Source: Geovibrio ferrireducens
GTDB taxonomy: Bacteria; Chrysiogenota; Deferribacteres; Deferribacterales; Geovibrionaceae
Direction: 5' to 3'
Assembly: GCF_026226615.1 (NCBI RefSeq)
Contig: NZ_JAJAPB010000004.1
Coordinates: 186,001 to 250,000, forward strand
Length of the DNA: 64,000 nucleotides
Shown here one piece after another: positions 24,215 through 33,950 of the stretch. The translations under genes and the position numbers were made by a program. The notes under the pieces are model-generated. The model was not told where the DNA came from, did not search any database, and was given only the letters and a program-made list of their open reading frames with translations. Numbering within the stretch: the stretch's first letter is position 1; each line of letters starts with the position of its first letter.

Positions 24215-25318
24215 TTATCTCCGAGCCGTTATTAAATCACTGCACCTGCGTCTGGCGGCTCCGTCCAGATCCAGTATTTCATCCATACCTTCCGCTGTGC
24301 ATTCGCCGAAGGAGTCCAGCACATTTTCTATAACCGGAGCTATGTCTATGAAACTGATTGATTTGCGCAGAAAATGTTCAACAGCAATTTCATTTGCCGC
24401 GTTCATTACAATCATAGGACCGTTCATATCCTTTTTCAATACCTGAAACGCAATTCTGAGGCATCCGTATTTATCCGGATCGGGCTTGAAGAAATCAAGC
24501 CGGGATATTTCACACAGATCAAGCTGCCTGACCCCGCTCTCTATCCTCTCCGGCAGACCCAGAGCAAAGGAGATGGGGGTGCGCATATCCGGATAGCCCA
24601 TCTGCGCCAGCATGCTGCCGTCGGTGTAGCTCACTGCGGAGTGGACAATGCTCTGAGGGTGTATCACCACATCCAGCCTGTCCGGCTCTATATCAAAAAG
24701 GTAGCGGGCTTCGATAAGCTCAAGCCCTTTGTTCATCATTGTTGCGGAATCCACAGTGATCTTGCTGCCCATGCTCCAGTTGGGGTGTCTGAGCGCTTCC
24801 TCAACCCCCATAAACTCAAGGGCATCATTGGGAGTCTTGCGGAAAGCACCTCCGGAAGCAGTGAGAATAATCTTCGCCACATGCTCCTTCTTCTGCCCCA
24901 TGAGGCACTGGTAAATGGCTGAATGCTCGCTGTCAACGGGGATGACCCTTGCACCGCTTTTTTTGGCAGCGTTCAGAATCAGTCTGCCCGCGGCTACTAT
25001 GGACTCTTTATTTGCGAGGGCTATATCAGTCCCCTTCTTCACTGTTTCATATGCGGGTAATATCCCCGCAGCGCCCACAGCGGCGATGAGAACAAGATCC
25101 GCCTCCGTTTCGTTCAGCAGGGCGACAAGCCCTTCGCTGTTTCCCTGTGTGAGGCATGATTTCTTCGCGCCGAATTCGGCACACTGGGAATCAAGAAGCT
25201 CTTTGTTGGAGTTTGCCGAAAGCAGAACCACATCAAAAAGCTCCCTGTTGCGGCGGACAACATCCAGAGTCTGCCTGCCAACCGACCCTGTGGAACCTAT
25301 TACCGCAATCCTTTTCAC
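24215..25318 (-). CDS. dxr: 1-deoxy-D-xylulose 5-phosphate reductoisomerase
   Basis: Dxr makes 2-C-methyl-D-erythritol 4-phosphate in the non-mevalonate isoprenoid pathway. The 367-residue protein carries the NADPH motif GSTGSVG (residues 8-14), the central ALANKESIVAAG, the metal and substrate loop VDSEHSAIYQCL, the flexible loop LTASGGAFR, and HPNWSMGSKI with the conserved Trp and Met. It lies between cdsA (1 bp apart) and rseP (7 bp apart). ispE of the same pathway is at 59749 in this window. Confidence 0.97.
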   Translation of the reverse strand: MKRIAVIGSTGSVGRQTLDVVRRNRELFDVVLLSANSNKELLDSQCAEFGAKKSCLTQGNSEGLVALLNETEADLVLIAAVGAAGILPAYETVKKGTDIALANKESIVAAGRLILNAAKKSGARVIPVDSEHSAIYQCLMGQKKEHVAKIILTASGGAFRKTPNDALEFMGVEEALRHPNWSMGSKITVDSATMMNKGLELIEARYLFDIEPDRLDVVIHPQSIVHSAVSYTDGSMLAQMGYPDMRTPISFALGLPERIESGVRQLDLCEISRLDFFKPDPDKYGCLRIAFQVLKKDMNGPMIVMNAANEIAVEHFLRKSISFIDIAPVIENVLDSFGECTAEGMDEILDLDGAARRRCSDLITARR

Positions 25319-25319
25319 A

Positions 25320-26114
25320 CTACACCGCCAGTATCACATAAAAATAAAGGATCGGTGCTGCGAAGGCTATGGAATCCGTCCTGTCCAATATTCCGCCGTG
25401 ACCGGGGAAAACAGTGCCGCTGTCTTTGATTCCGCTTTTGCGTTTGAACATGGACTCCACTAAGTCACCAACCACACCGGCCCCTGTGAGGAGAACAGAG
25501 GATACCAGCACATGGATAAAAGGAACTTCCATAAAGAAGCGGGTGTAAAGAAACGCACCGGCTATGCCCCCGGCAAAACCACCGGCAAGCCCTTCCATGC
25601 TTTTTTTGGGGCTGATCAGCTCGTACATCTTCCTTTTGCCGAACATAACACCGACAAAGTAGGCGAAGGAATCACTGAACCAGATTATTGCACAGAGATA
25701 AAAAAGCCAGTGGAAATCTATTTCCCTGAGAGGGATGAAGAAAGACATAAAAAACGGATAATACATTATTGCGATCATGGAGACTGAAAGGTGTTCGTAT
25801 GTGTCGTCAAGGGGAGCCCTGCCGAACAGCTTGATAACGAACACCATGGCAGAGGCGAGGTAAAGCCCGAAGAGCGCGCCTGATGTCCCGCCGAGGAAGA
25901 ACCCCGTGGGGATAAGCACCGCTCCGGTCATCACAGGAAAGGCGAGAAGCGGCTTTCCGTCTGCTGTGAGCAGCTTGTAAAACTCCCATGTTCCGCCCAT
26001 AATCAGCAGAAGGAGTATGAGAAAAAACATTATATCATTAAGCCATATTATGCCCGCTATCACAGGGGGCATAACGGCAAGTGCCGTTAAAATACGTGTC
26101 AGCCTGTTGCTCAC
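25320..26114 (-). CDS. cdsA: Phosphatidate cytidylyltransferase
   Basis: CdsA makes CDP-diacylglycerol from CTP and phosphatidate in the inner membrane. The 264-residue protein has about eight hydrophobic segments. Near its C-terminus is the family signature: SMFKRKSGIKDSG then PGHGGILDRTDS, with the conserved Lys-Asp and His-Gly-Gly...Asp-Arg. It is placed after uppS (130 bp away, with a three-hairpin repeat between) and 1 bp before dxr. Confidence 0.96.
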   Translation of the reverse strand: MSNRLTRILTALAVMPPVIAGIIWLNDIMFFLILLLLIMGGTWEFYKLLTADGKPLLAFPVMTGAVLIPTGFFLGGTSGALFGLYLASAMVFVIKLFGRAPLDDTYEHLSVSMIAIMYYPFFMSFFIPLREIDFHWLFYLCAIIWFSDSFAYFVGVMFGKRKMYELISPKKSMEGLAGGFAGGIAGAFLYTRFFMEVPFIHVLVSSVLLTGAGVVGDLVESMFKRKSGIKDSGTVFPGHGGILDRTDSIAFAAPILYFYVILAV

Positions 26115-26160
26115 TAAAACCTACCTTGTTTAAAAAAAAATAAAACAGTCTATCCTGATA

Positions 26161-26245
26161 GCGTTAATCCGTACATCCTGTCGGATTAACGCACACACTC
26201 GCGGGCGGATAAACCGCCCTTCGCTGCGCACGGCACGGAAGCCGT
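26161..26245 (+). repeat. Three-hairpin dispersed repeat family 1, copy B
   Basis: Stem 1 is 11 bp (GCGTTAATCCG / CGGATTAACGC) with loop TACATCCTGT. Stem 2 is GGGCGG/CCGCCC with loop ATAAA. Stem 3 is ACGGC/GCCGT with loop ACGGAA. The linkers are CACACTCGC and TTCGCTGCGCACGGC. The right edge touches the uppS stop codon (26245-26247), so in the uppS transcript it is the immediate 3' segment. Confidence 0.88.
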
Positions 26246-26967
26246 TAAATATCTACCTGATCGTCAGTTTTGCCGAAACGGCGGGTACGTCCGGCGAAGT
26301 CCTCTATGGCTTCGTCTATGTCCTCTTCCGTGATGTCCGGCCAGAGCTTGCCTGTGAAGTACAGCTCGCTGTAGGCTATGCGCCAGAGCATAAAGTTGCT
26401 TATGCGCAGTTCGCCGCTGGTGCGGATCAGCAGATCCACATCGGGTATTTCCGGATGATACATAAACTGGAGGAAGTTATCCTCGTTTATGTCATCCGGC
26501 CTGAGTTTTCCTGACGCTGCAAGTCTGGCTATCTGCCGCGCAGCATCTGCTATCTCAGCCCTGCCGCCGTAACTGAGGGCAAGGTTCAGTGTCATGCCTG
26601 TATTATCCGCAGATCTGTCCGAGGCATTCATAAGCTTGTTCCGGGTTCCTTCGGGTATCATCTCCATGTTCCCTGTTACGGTGAAACGGATATTCTCTCT
26701 CAGTATGGTATTGAGCTCTTTTTCGATATATTCATCAAGAAGGCGCATAAGAAAGCTGACCTCATCGCCGGGGCGCTGCCAGTTTTCCATGCTGAAGGCA
26801 AACAGGGAGAGGTATTTTATACCGAGTTTTGAGGCGTGGCGCACTACCTTGTTGACAACATCCACCCCTTTTTTATGCCCCATTATGCGGGGCATTTTCC
26901 GCTGCTTGGCCCATCTGCCGTTTCCGTCCATGATTATCGCAAGATGAACGGGCAGTATGTCGGGCAT
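26245..26967 (-). CDS. uppS: Undecaprenyl (isoprenyl) diphosphate synthase
   Basis: UppS makes the C55 lipid carrier precursor for cell-wall synthesis by cis-addition of isopentenyl units. The 240-residue length is typical. The first motif HLAIIMDGNGRWAKQR holds the catalytic Asp. FSMENWQRP follows, and the C-terminal block has DLLIRTSGELRISNFMLW and YSELYFTGKLWPD. It follows frr with a shared base at 26967 and precedes cdsA, as in many bacteria. Confidence 0.97.
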   Translation of the reverse strand: MPDILPVHLAIIMDGNGRWAKQRKMPRIMGHKKGVDVVNKVVRHASKLGIKYLSLFAFSMENWQRPGDEVSFLMRLLDEYIEKELNTILRENIRFTVTGNMEMIPEGTRNKLMNASDRSADNTGMTLNLALSYGGRAEIADAARQIARLAASGKLRPDDINEDNFLQFMYHPEIPDVDLLIRTSGELRISNFMLWRIAYSELYFTGKLWPDITEEDIDEAIEDFAGRTRRFGKTDDQVDI

Positions 26968-27530
26968 CAGATCTCCATTATCTCTTTTTCTTTGTGATCA
27001 AGAGCGGCATCAATTTTCTTAACGAAATCGTTTGTGATTTCCTGAACCTTATCCTGCCCTTTTTTGCAGTCGTCCTCGGAGATGGCTTTATCTTTTTCCA
27101 GCTTTTTCAGCTCGTCATTGGCATCGCGGCGGATGTTGCGCACTGCAACCTTGGTGTCCTCCCCCATTTTTTTGACCAGCTTTACAAATTCCTTTCTGCG
27201 TTCTTCCGTAAGCTGGGGGATGGGGATGCGCACTACTTTACCGTCGTTCTGGGGGTTGTAGCCGAGGTTGCTGGCCATAATCGCTTTCTCTATAGCAGGG
27301 ATAAGGCTTGCGTCCCAAGGCTGGATGAGGATAAGTCTGGGTTCGGGCGCACTTAAGGTAGCTACACCGCTTAAGGGTGTGGGTGTTCCGTAGTAGTCAA
27401 CCTTTACGTTGTCAAAAACGGAAACGGAGGCTCTGCCTGTTCTCACTGCCTTAAACTCATCCTTAAGATGGTTAAGAGCCTTCTCCATTTTAGATGATGC
27501 TTCGTTAAGCGCTTTGTTAAGCATTATCAA
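26967..27530 (-). CDS. frr: Ribosome recycling factor
   Basis: Frr splits post-termination ribosomes together with EF-G. The 187-residue protein is the full family length. It has the long helix starting [22 protein letters not shown], the small domain with [22 protein letters not shown], and the C-terminal helix pair ([31 protein letters not shown] in spaced motifs). Its start lies within the end of pyrH (14-bp overlap), showing translational coupling. Confidence 0.97.
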   Translation of the reverse strand: MIMLNKALNEASSKMEKALNHLKDEFKAVRTGRASVSVFDNVKVDYYGTPTPLSGVATLSAPEPRLILIQPWDASLIPAIEKAIMASNLGYNPQNDGKVVRIPIPQLTEERRKEFVKLVKKMGEDTKVAVRNIRRDANDELKKLEKDKAISEDDCKKGQDKVQEITNDFVKKIDAALDHKEKEIMEI

Positions 27531-28239
27531 CCTCCACTATTGTTCCTATCTTTTCGCCTGTTATTATCTTTTTCATGTTTCCTTTGCCGTATATGTCAAA
27601 AACTATTATGGGCATAGCGTTATCCATGCACATGGAAATCGCTGTGGAATCCATTACCTTGAGCCCTTCGTTGAGCACCTGAAGGTAGTTTATGCTTTCG
27701 TATTTCACAGCGCACGGGTTTTTCTTCGGGTCGCTGTCGTATATGCCGTCAACCTTGGTTGCCTTAAGCACGACTTCCGCATTGATCTCCGAGGAGCGCA
27801 GGGTTGCCGCCGTATCAGTCGTGAAATACGGGTTGCCGGTTCCCGCAGCGAAAATCACCACTCTGTCTTTTTCCAGATGGCGCATAGCTCTGCGGCGGAT
27901 GAAGGGTTCGGCTATCTGTCTCATTTCTATTGAGGTCTGCACACGGGTTGCGCAGCCGTGGTTTTCGAGGGCATCCTGTAATGCAAGGGCATTGATCACC
28001 GTGGCGAGCATTCCCATATAGTCAGCAGTGACTCTGTCCATTGATTTGGAAGCCTCTGAAACGCCTCTGAAAATGTTGCCGCCGCCGACAACTATGCCGA
28101 CCTTTACACCGAGTTCCTGAACCTCTTTTACCTCACGGGCGATAAAATTCACCGTATCGACATCTATTCCGTATTCGCCTTCGCCCATGAGGGCTTCGCC
28201 GCTCAGTTTAAGCAGCACCCGTTTGTATTTAAGCTCCAT
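27517..28239 (-). CDS. pyrH: Uridylate kinase
   Basis: PyrH phosphorylates UMP to UDP; it is an amino-acid-kinase-fold enzyme unlike eukaryotic UMP kinases. The 240-residue protein has [13 protein letters not shown] at the N-terminus, [34 protein letters not shown], and [13 protein letters not shown] towards the C-terminus. Usually pyrH follows rpsB and tsf; here it follows a small membrane protein gene of the lepA-lepB group, sharing one base at 28239. Confidence 0.97.
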   Translation of the reverse strand: MELKYKRVLLKLSGEALMGEGEYGIDVDTVNFIAREVKEVQELGVKVGIVVGGGNIFRGVSEASKSMDRVTADYMGMLATVINALALQDALENHGCATRVQTSIEMRQIAEPFIRRRAMRHLEKDRVVIFAAGTGNPYFTTDTAATLRSSEINAEVVLKATKVDGIYDSDPKKNPCAVKYESINYLQVLNEGLKVMDSTAISMCMDNAMPIIVFDIYGKGNMKKIITGEKIGTIVEVDNA

Positions 28240-28562
28240 TATTCAGCCTCGATATTTTTATAGCCTTCTACAGTATATGTAAATCTAAGTGTTTTAAACG
28301 GAAGCTCCGCCTCAGCCTCATAGGTTACGGAATACTTGCGTTTATCAACATATTCTTCAATGATGACATCATCCTGAGTGATTGGGATGCCTGCGTCCTC
28401 GGCAGCTTTTAAAATGTTTACCGGAATATTTTCCAGCTTGGAGGAATCCACGGCGTTATTAAACGCGTTTTCAAACATTTTATATTTGACCCAGGGCAAG
28501 GCCGCCGCTGCTCCCACGTAAAGCACGATGATAAAAATAATAACCCTTATAAAAGTTCCCAT
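28239..28562 (-). CDS. Small single-span membrane protein, DUF4845-like
   Basis: A 107-residue protein with one N-terminal membrane helix (about residues 5-24, [18 protein letters not shown]) and a periplasmic part with a helix ([11 protein letters not shown]), the segment [22 protein letters not shown] and two strands ([23 protein letters not shown]). The length, the topology and the place right after lepA-lepB recall DUF4845 proteins, which sit beside lepB in many proteobacteria and have no settled function. The identification rests on plan and neighbourhood, not on strong identity. Confidence 0.65.
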   Translation of the reverse strand: MGTFIRVIIFIIVLYVGAAAALPWVKYKMFENAFNNAVDSSKLENIPVNILKAAEDAGIPITQDDVIIEEYVDKRKYSVTYEAEAELPFKTLRFTYTVEGYKNIEAE

Positions 28563-28653
28563 ACCTTCACCGCCTCATGCGCATTTCGGGCGTAAAGTAC
28601 CGCTGTGCGGGCGCTTTCCATCCTAATGATTATTGCATGAAACATACTCAAAT

Positions 28654-29325
28654 TCAATGAATGAGTTTAAAGACCCTGTCGAAGCGGTCATACTTGGGGT
28701 TGAGAAATCTCAGCGCCTTTAGAGGCATTTTAGACCAAGGGGAACCGTACTCCGGAGTTTCGAGGGACCAGTAGATCAGAAGCGCCTTGCCCTTGATCAT
28801 ATCCTTCGATATAAAGCCCCAGAAGCGGGCGTCATAACTGGCATCCCTGTTGTCGCCCATCATGAAGTATTTGCCTTCGGGCACTGTAAATTCATCTATA
28901 TTGTCCCTGCTGGTGAGCTCTGAGGGGAAGTAGGCATCGTCCTTAATCTGCTTGTAGTCCTCGTTATAGGGTTCACCGTTAATGAACACCTGTTTGTCCC
29001 TGATCGTCACTCTGTCGCCGGGGACGCCTATAACTCTTTTTATGAAGCTTTTTGCAGGCTCAAGAGGATATTCGAAAACCATGACATCCCCTCTTTCGGG
29101 ATCGCCGAACTTATAGGCAAGCCTGTTCACTATTATGTAGTCGCCTATGAGAAGAGTGTCCAGCATTGAGCCTGACGGGATTGTATATGTCTGTATAAGA
29201 AAAGTTTTTATGAACAGAGCAATGACCACCGCCACAACAAGGGAGTCAAAAAAACCGTCCTTTTTCTTCTTAGGTTTTTCTTCAGTAGTTTCCGGCGCGT
29301 TCTTTACTTCTTCTTTTTCTGCCAT
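28654..29325 (-). CDS. lepB: Signal peptidase I
   Basis: LepB cuts signal peptides of Sec-exported proteins at the outer face of the inner membrane. The 223-residue protein has a charged Lys/Glu-rich cytoplasmic tail (about residues 1-25), one membrane helix (27-46), the catalytic Ser53 in IPSGSMLDTLLIGDYI, the catalytic Lys96 in SFIKRVIGVPGDRV, and the box E region FMMGDNRDASYDARFWGFI. It follows lepA by 1 bp. The 90 bp that separate it from the downstream small gene show no clear signal. Confidence 0.96.
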   Translation of the reverse strand: MAEKEEVKNAPETTEEKPKKKKDGFFDSLVVAVVIALFIKTFLIQTYTIPSGSMLDTLLIGDYIIVNRLAYKFGDPERGDVMVFEYPLEPAKSFIKRVIGVPGDRVTIRDKQVFINGEPYNEDYKQIKDDAYFPSELTSRDNIDEFTVPEGKYFMMGDNRDASYDARFWGFISKDMIKGKALLIYWSLETPEYGSPWSKMPLKALRFLNPKYDRFDRVFKLIH

Positions 29326-29326
29326 C

Positions 29327-31129
29327 TTAATCCTGTCCTATCTTAAGAACTGCGAGGAAGGCCTCCTGCGGAATCTCCACATTGCCAACCTGCTTCATAC
29401 GTTTTTTACCTGCCTTCTGTTTTTCAAGAAGCTTGCGTTTACGGCTTATATCGCCGCCGTAGCATTTTGCGATAACGTTTTTCCTGAACGCCTTGACTGT
29501 TGAGCGGGCAAGGATTTTGTTCCCTATCGCAGCCTGAATAGCTATATCGAACATCTGCCTGTGGATAACCTCTTTCAGCTTCTCCACCAGATCACGCCCC
29601 TTGTAGAAAGAATGATCCCTGTGGACTATGATGCTCAGTGCGTCCACTGCCTCGCCGTTTATAAGTATATCAAGCTTAACAAGGTTTGCCTGTCTGTAAC
29701 CTGCAAACTCATAGTCGAAGGAGGCGTAGCCTCTGGAAATCGATTTAAGCTTATCGTAAAAGTCCATGACAACTTCGCCGAGGGGGAGTTCATACTCCAG
29801 AATTACCCTGCCCTGCGTGAGGTAGCGCATATTCTTCTGAGTGCCTCGTTTTGAAACCATCAGCTGGATTATCCCGCCCACATACGTCTCAGGCAGAATA
29901 ACGGTCGCCGCTATTATAGGCTCCTCTATGAAATCTATCTCAGAAGGTTCGGGCAGATCCGCAGGGTTGTCCACCTCTATCATCTCTCCGTTTGTCTTCA
30001 TCACCTTGAAAACAACCGTGGGGGCTGTGGTAACCAGATCAAGGTTGAACTCGCGCTCAAGCCTTTCCTGAATGATCTCCATATGGAGCAGACCGAGGAA
30101 GCCGCAGCGGAAGCCGAAGCCAAGAGCAACAGAGCTCTCAGCTTCATAGGTGATGGAGCTGTCGTTCAGCCTCAGCTTATCCAGAGCGTCACGCACATCC
30201 TCAAAATCTGCCGAATCCACAGGGTAAAGGCCACAGAACACCACCGGCTTTACAGTTTTGAAGCCGGGAAAGGGCTCCTTAGTGGGGTTGTGTGCCAGAG
30301 TAACTGTGTCCCCGATGTTTACATCATTTATATCCTTTATGGCTGCGGTGAAGAAACCCACCTCACCCACTGAAAGGTCATTAACCATAAGTGGTTTCGG
30401 AGTGAACACCCCTACCTTGTCTATAAGGTAGTGCTGGTTTGTGGACATAAACTTTATTTTATCGCCCGCTTTCACTGTGCCGTCAATTATCCTGATAAGC
30501 ACCACGACACCCTGATAGCTGTCGTACCATGAGTCGAATATCATGGCCTTCAGCGGGGCGTTTTCATCCCCTTTGGGGATGGGAATGCGCCTGACCACAG
30601 CTTCAAGGATCTCCTTGATCCCTATGCCATCCTTAGCGCTGGACAGCACTGCATCACTGGCATCTATCCCCACTATATCCTCAACCTCCTTTTTGACCCT
30701 TTCAGGGTCAGCGCTGGGGAGGTCTATCTTGTTCAGCACGGGGATAAGCTCAAGATCCTGATCTATCGCCATATAGGCGTTAGCGATGGTCTGCGCCTCC
30801 ACACCCTGTGCCGCATCCACCACAAGCAGGCCGCCGTCGCATGCGGCAAGGCTTCTGGATACCTCATATGTGAAATCCACATGCCCCGGAGTGTCGATCA
30901 GGTTAAGCTGGTATGTTATGCCGTCATCGGCTTTATAAAAGAGACGCACGGTCTGCGCCTTGATTGTAATTCCGCGCTCACGCTCAATGTCCATGCTGTC
31001 CAGAACCTGTTCCTTCATGTTCCTCTTGTCAAGACCGCCGGTGAACTCAATGAGACGGTCGGCAATGGTGGACTTGCCGTGGTCAATGTGGGCTACAATG
31101 CTGAAATTGCGTATAAGCTCTTTTTTCAT
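29327..31129 (-). CDS. lepA: Elongation factor 4 (LepA GTPase)
   Basis: This ribosome-associated translational GTPase affects initiation and elongation under stress. The 600-residue protein has the G1 motif AHIDHGKST, the effector block [10 protein letters not shown], the DTPGH motif, NKIDLP, and the LepA-specific C-terminal domain ([41 protein letters not shown] in spaced motifs). The Gly-Gly-Asp and basic tail are characteristic. It is the first gene of the run lepA-lepB-DUF4845-like-pyrH-frr-uppS. The 167 bp upstream, between it and gspF, hold no recognised element. Confidence 0.97.
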   Translation of the reverse strand: MKKELIRNFSIVAHIDHGKSTIADRLIEFTGGLDKRNMKEQVLDSMDIERERGITIKAQTVRLFYKADDGITYQLNLIDTPGHVDFTYEVSRSLAACDGGLLVVDAAQGVEAQTIANAYMAIDQDLELIPVLNKIDLPSADPERVKKEVEDIVGIDASDAVLSSAKDGIGIKEILEAVVRRIPIPKGDENAPLKAMIFDSWYDSYQGVVVLIRIIDGTVKAGDKIKFMSTNQHYLIDKVGVFTPKPLMVNDLSVGEVGFFTAAIKDINDVNIGDTVTLAHNPTKEPFPGFKTVKPVVFCGLYPVDSADFEDVRDALDKLRLNDSSITYEAESSVALGFGFRCGFLGLLHMEIIQERLEREFNLDLVTTAPTVVFKVMKTNGEMIEVDNPADLPEPSEIDFIEEPIIAATVILPETYVGGIIQLMVSKRGTQKNMRYLTQGRVILEYELPLGEVVMDFYDKLKSISRGYASFDYEFAGYRQANLVKLDILINGEAVDALSIIVHRDHSFYKGRDLVEKLKEVIHRQMFDIAIQAAIGNKILARSTVKAFRKNVIAKCYGGDISRKRKLLEKQKAGKKRMKQVGNVEIPQEAFLAVLKIGQD

Positions 31130-31296
31130 CTAAACCTTTTATATGGGTATTTTTAATTTCTTATTCAAAGTCGGAAAAATTTCCCGTCCGAGCAGGCAGG
31201 ATTTGTTCCGCCGGGGCTGCATCTTTAAATGAAAGCAGAACACACCTTCATTCAAACGAATATGTTCATACTACAAAACTGTGCAAATGTAAAAAA

Positions 31297-32493
31297 TTAT
31301 CTGACGAGGGTGTTAAGCGAAAACAGCGGATCCATTATCGAAATCACGATGAATCCGATTATCACACCTATGAACATTATAAACAGAGGCTCGATAATTG
31401 ATACGAACCTTGATGTGAGTTCCTCTGACTTTTTGCCGAAGAATGAGCTTACCCTTTCGAGGAGCTCGGCGACATTTCCGGACTGCTCCCCTGTTGTGGC
31501 AGCCGCTTCAAAAAGCTCAGTAAAACCGCCGACCCTTTTGACCGCATCCGAGAACCTGTCCCCGGAACGCACTTTATCCGCCACAGCGTCCACCTTGGCA
31601 GTGAAAGCCCTGTTCCAAGAAACCTTGGCAGCGTTATCCAGAGCCTCGGTAAGCGGAAGCCCCTCACTGACCTGAAACGCCACTACATGGGCAAAGCGGG
31701 CGATGAGCACATGGTTTATAAACTGGATTTCAAGCAGTCTTGAATCCACCTTCATTCTGAATTTAATGTTGTTGCGGTAATACCAGCGCACGCCGACGGC
31801 AGCGGCCAGTATCAGTATGAATATGAAAATACCGTACGACTGGAGCACGGAGGAGATGGCTATCAGCGCCTTGGTGCTTCCCGGAATGTCCGACCCTGCG
31901 GCAGCGAAGATCCCCTCAAGCTTGGGGACGACATAACTGAGCAGGAAGCCCACAACACCCAAGCCCATTATGAGAACCGCCATAGGATACATGAGCGCGC
32001 TGGTGAGCTTGCCTTTCACCTTTTTCTTTTCCTCTTCAAAACGGGCAATATCCATGAGGACTTCGGGCAGCCTGCCCACCTCTTCCGCCGTTCTGATGAG
32101 GTTTATGTACATTTCCTCAAAAGTGTCCGGATATTTTGCGAGGGCATCGGAAAATCTTTTACCTTCCGAAACTGTTCCCGCAACATCCATGACCACATTG
32201 CGCATGCGCCCCCTTGCGGAGGAGCCTGCCATTACTTTCAGGGCATGAACAAGGGCAATGCCGCTTTTAAGCAGCAGGGAAAGCTGGAAGAAAATATCAG
32301 GCACGGCGCCTTTGCCGCTGAAAAGCTGGAATGACGAGAGAAAGCCCTTTTTATCGCGCACTGAACGGATTTCTGAAACAAGAACCCCTTCCGCCATGAG
32401 CCTCGCCACGGCGGAGTTTTTCGTGTCCCCTTCCAGAACGCCTTTGACCTTCTTTCCGCTTTTGTTTACGCCCGTGTATGTGAAAGTAGGCAT
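31297..32493 (-). CDS. gspF: Type II secretion inner-membrane platform protein
   Basis: GspF is the polytopic inner-membrane platform on which the pseudopilus is built, working with the GspE ATPase. The 398-residue protein has the usual short N-terminal TFTYTGVNKSGKKVKG segment, two repeated cytoplasmic T2SF domains (about residues 70-190 and 270-390), and three membrane helices (near 168-195, 217-240 and 372-395). It is last in the minus-strand operon and shares one base with gspE upstream. Confidence 0.96.
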   Translation of the reverse strand: MPTFTYTGVNKSGKKVKGVLEGDTKNSAVARLMAEGVLVSEIRSVRDKKGFLSSFQLFSGKGAVPDIFFQLSLLLKSGIALVHALKVMAGSSARGRMRNVVMDVAGTVSEGKRFSDALAKYPDTFEEMYINLIRTAEEVGRLPEVLMDIARFEEEKKKVKGKLTSALMYPMAVLIMGLGVVGFLLSYVVPKLEGIFAAAGSDIPGSTKALIAISSVLQSYGIFIFILILAAAVGVRWYYRNNIKFRMKVDSRLLEIQFINHVLIARFAHVVAFQVSEGLPLTEALDNAAKVSWNRAFTAKVDAVADKVRSGDRFSDAVKRVGGFTELFEAAATTGEQSGNVAELLERVSSFFGKKSEELTSRFVSIIEPLFIMFIGVIIGFIVISIMDPLFSLNTLVR

Positions 32494-33950
32494 TAATCAA
32501 TCCTTGTTACAGCGATAAGCTCCCACGGAGTGGTGACCCCTTCCTTAACCAGACTGTAGCCGTAGTCAAACATGCGCTGGTAGCCGTGCTTCTTGGCCTC
32601 CTTCATCAGGTCGGTGGATGAGGCGCGGTCATTGATCATTTTGCGGAGCGGGTCATTCACGGTCATAATTTCAAATATACCTGTACGGCCTTTATAGCCT
32701 GTGTTGAAGCACTGGTCACAGCCTTTGCCCATATAGTGCTTAGGCAGTTTGAAGCCCTCTGCCGCGAAGTAGTTTTTAACATAGTCGTCAGACTCAACCT
32801 CGGTTTTGCAGTTGGGGCATATTTTACGCACAAGCCTCTGCCCCATGGTGCAGAGGAGTGATGACGAAATAAGGAACGGCTCCACATTCATATCTATGAG
32901 CCTGGCAACAGCCGTAGGCGCATCGTTAGTGTGGAGAGTTGAGAGCACAAGGTGTCCCGTGAGAGAGGCCTGAACAGCGGCCTGCGCCGTCTCCTCATCC
33001 CTGATCTCGCCCACGAGTATAATGTCCGGGTCCTGACGGAGGAAGGAGCGGATAGCATTGGCGAATGTTATATTAACCGCCGGGTTCACCTGAACCTGTG
33101 TTATCTTCTCCATCTGGTATTCCACCGGATCTTCTATTGTGACTATGTTGGTGTCATCTGAAACAAGCTCAAGGAGCGAGGCATAAAGCGTTGTGGTTTT
33201 ACCGGAACCGGTGGGTCCGGTGACAAGTATAATCCCGTTGGGGCGTTTGAGGGCAGACCTGTAAATTTCCAGATTATGTCCGCTCATGCCGACTTTTTCA
33301 AGGGTGGCCATGCTTTTTGAACGCTCAAGGATACGGAGAACGGCCTTCTCGCCGGTAACGGAAGGGACGGTGGAAACGCGCACGTCAATGGTGCGGTTGC
33401 CTATTTTCATGTTTATCCTGCCGTCCTGCGGTTTCCTTGTTTCTGCAACGTCAAGGGATGAAATAACCTTTATACGTGCAATCACGGAATCCTGCATTTT
33501 TTTAGGGAACTGGCGGATTGTGCTGAGCTTGCCGTCCACCCTGAAACGCACCGCAAAGGCGTTGTCCTTGCCTTCGAAGTGAATGTCGCTGGCTCCGTTC
33601 TTAACAGCCTGAATCATAAGCTGGTTAACCAGCTTGATGATGGGCGCATCGTCATATGACGCGGAGAGAATGTTCCCCTCAGCGTCCTCCAGAATTTCTT
33701 CCGCACTGCCGTATTCCTCGCCGCTGACATCACCGCCGAGGGTTTCGAGAATCTCGAATATCTTCTCTTTCTCGGAAGATACCAGCTTTGCGTTCACGCC
33801 GAGGTGAAATGTAAGGAAGCGGGCTTTTGCAAGTCCGGAGCTTCCGCTGTATAAAAGAGACACTTCGTCTTCGCCGCCCGCAACGGGCACAAAGTCGCTT
33901 CTGTCTGGAAATTTAAGGTAATGCTCAAGTACCTTTTCGTAGGCTGTCAT
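32493..33950 (-). CDS. gspE: Type II secretion traffic ATPase
   Basis: This hexameric ATPase drives pseudopilus extension. The 485-residue protein has an N-terminal GspE-II domain, an Asp-box and RVDGKLSTIR segment, Walker A GPTGSGKTTT near residue 243, the Walker B-type DPDIILVGEIRDEET, and the His-box LSTLHTNDAPTAVARL. A tetracysteine zinc site follows (CPNC, then about 30 residues, then CDQCF). It overlaps gspD by 4 bp and gspF by 1 bp. Confidence 0.97.
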   Translation of the reverse strand: MTAYEKVLEHYLKFPDRSDFVPVAGGEDEVSLLYSGSSGLAKARFLTFHLGVNAKLVSSEKEKIFEILETLGGDVSGEEYGSAEEILEDAEGNILSASYDDAPIIKLVNQLMIQAVKNGASDIHFEGKDNAFAVRFRVDGKLSTIRQFPKKMQDSVIARIKVISSLDVAETRKPQDGRINMKIGNRTIDVRVSTVPSVTGEKAVLRILERSKSMATLEKVGMSGHNLEIYRSALKRPNGIILVTGPTGSGKTTTLYASLLELVSDDTNIVTIEDPVEYQMEKITQVQVNPAVNITFANAIRSFLRQDPDIILVGEIRDEETAQAAVQASLTGHLVLSTLHTNDAPTAVARLIDMNVEPFLISSSLLCTMGQRLVRKICPNCKTEVESDDYVKNYFAAEGFKLPKHYMGKGCDQCFNTGYKGRTGIFEIMTVNDPLRKMINDRASSTDLMKEAKKHGYQRMFDYGYSLVKEGVTTPWELIAVTRID

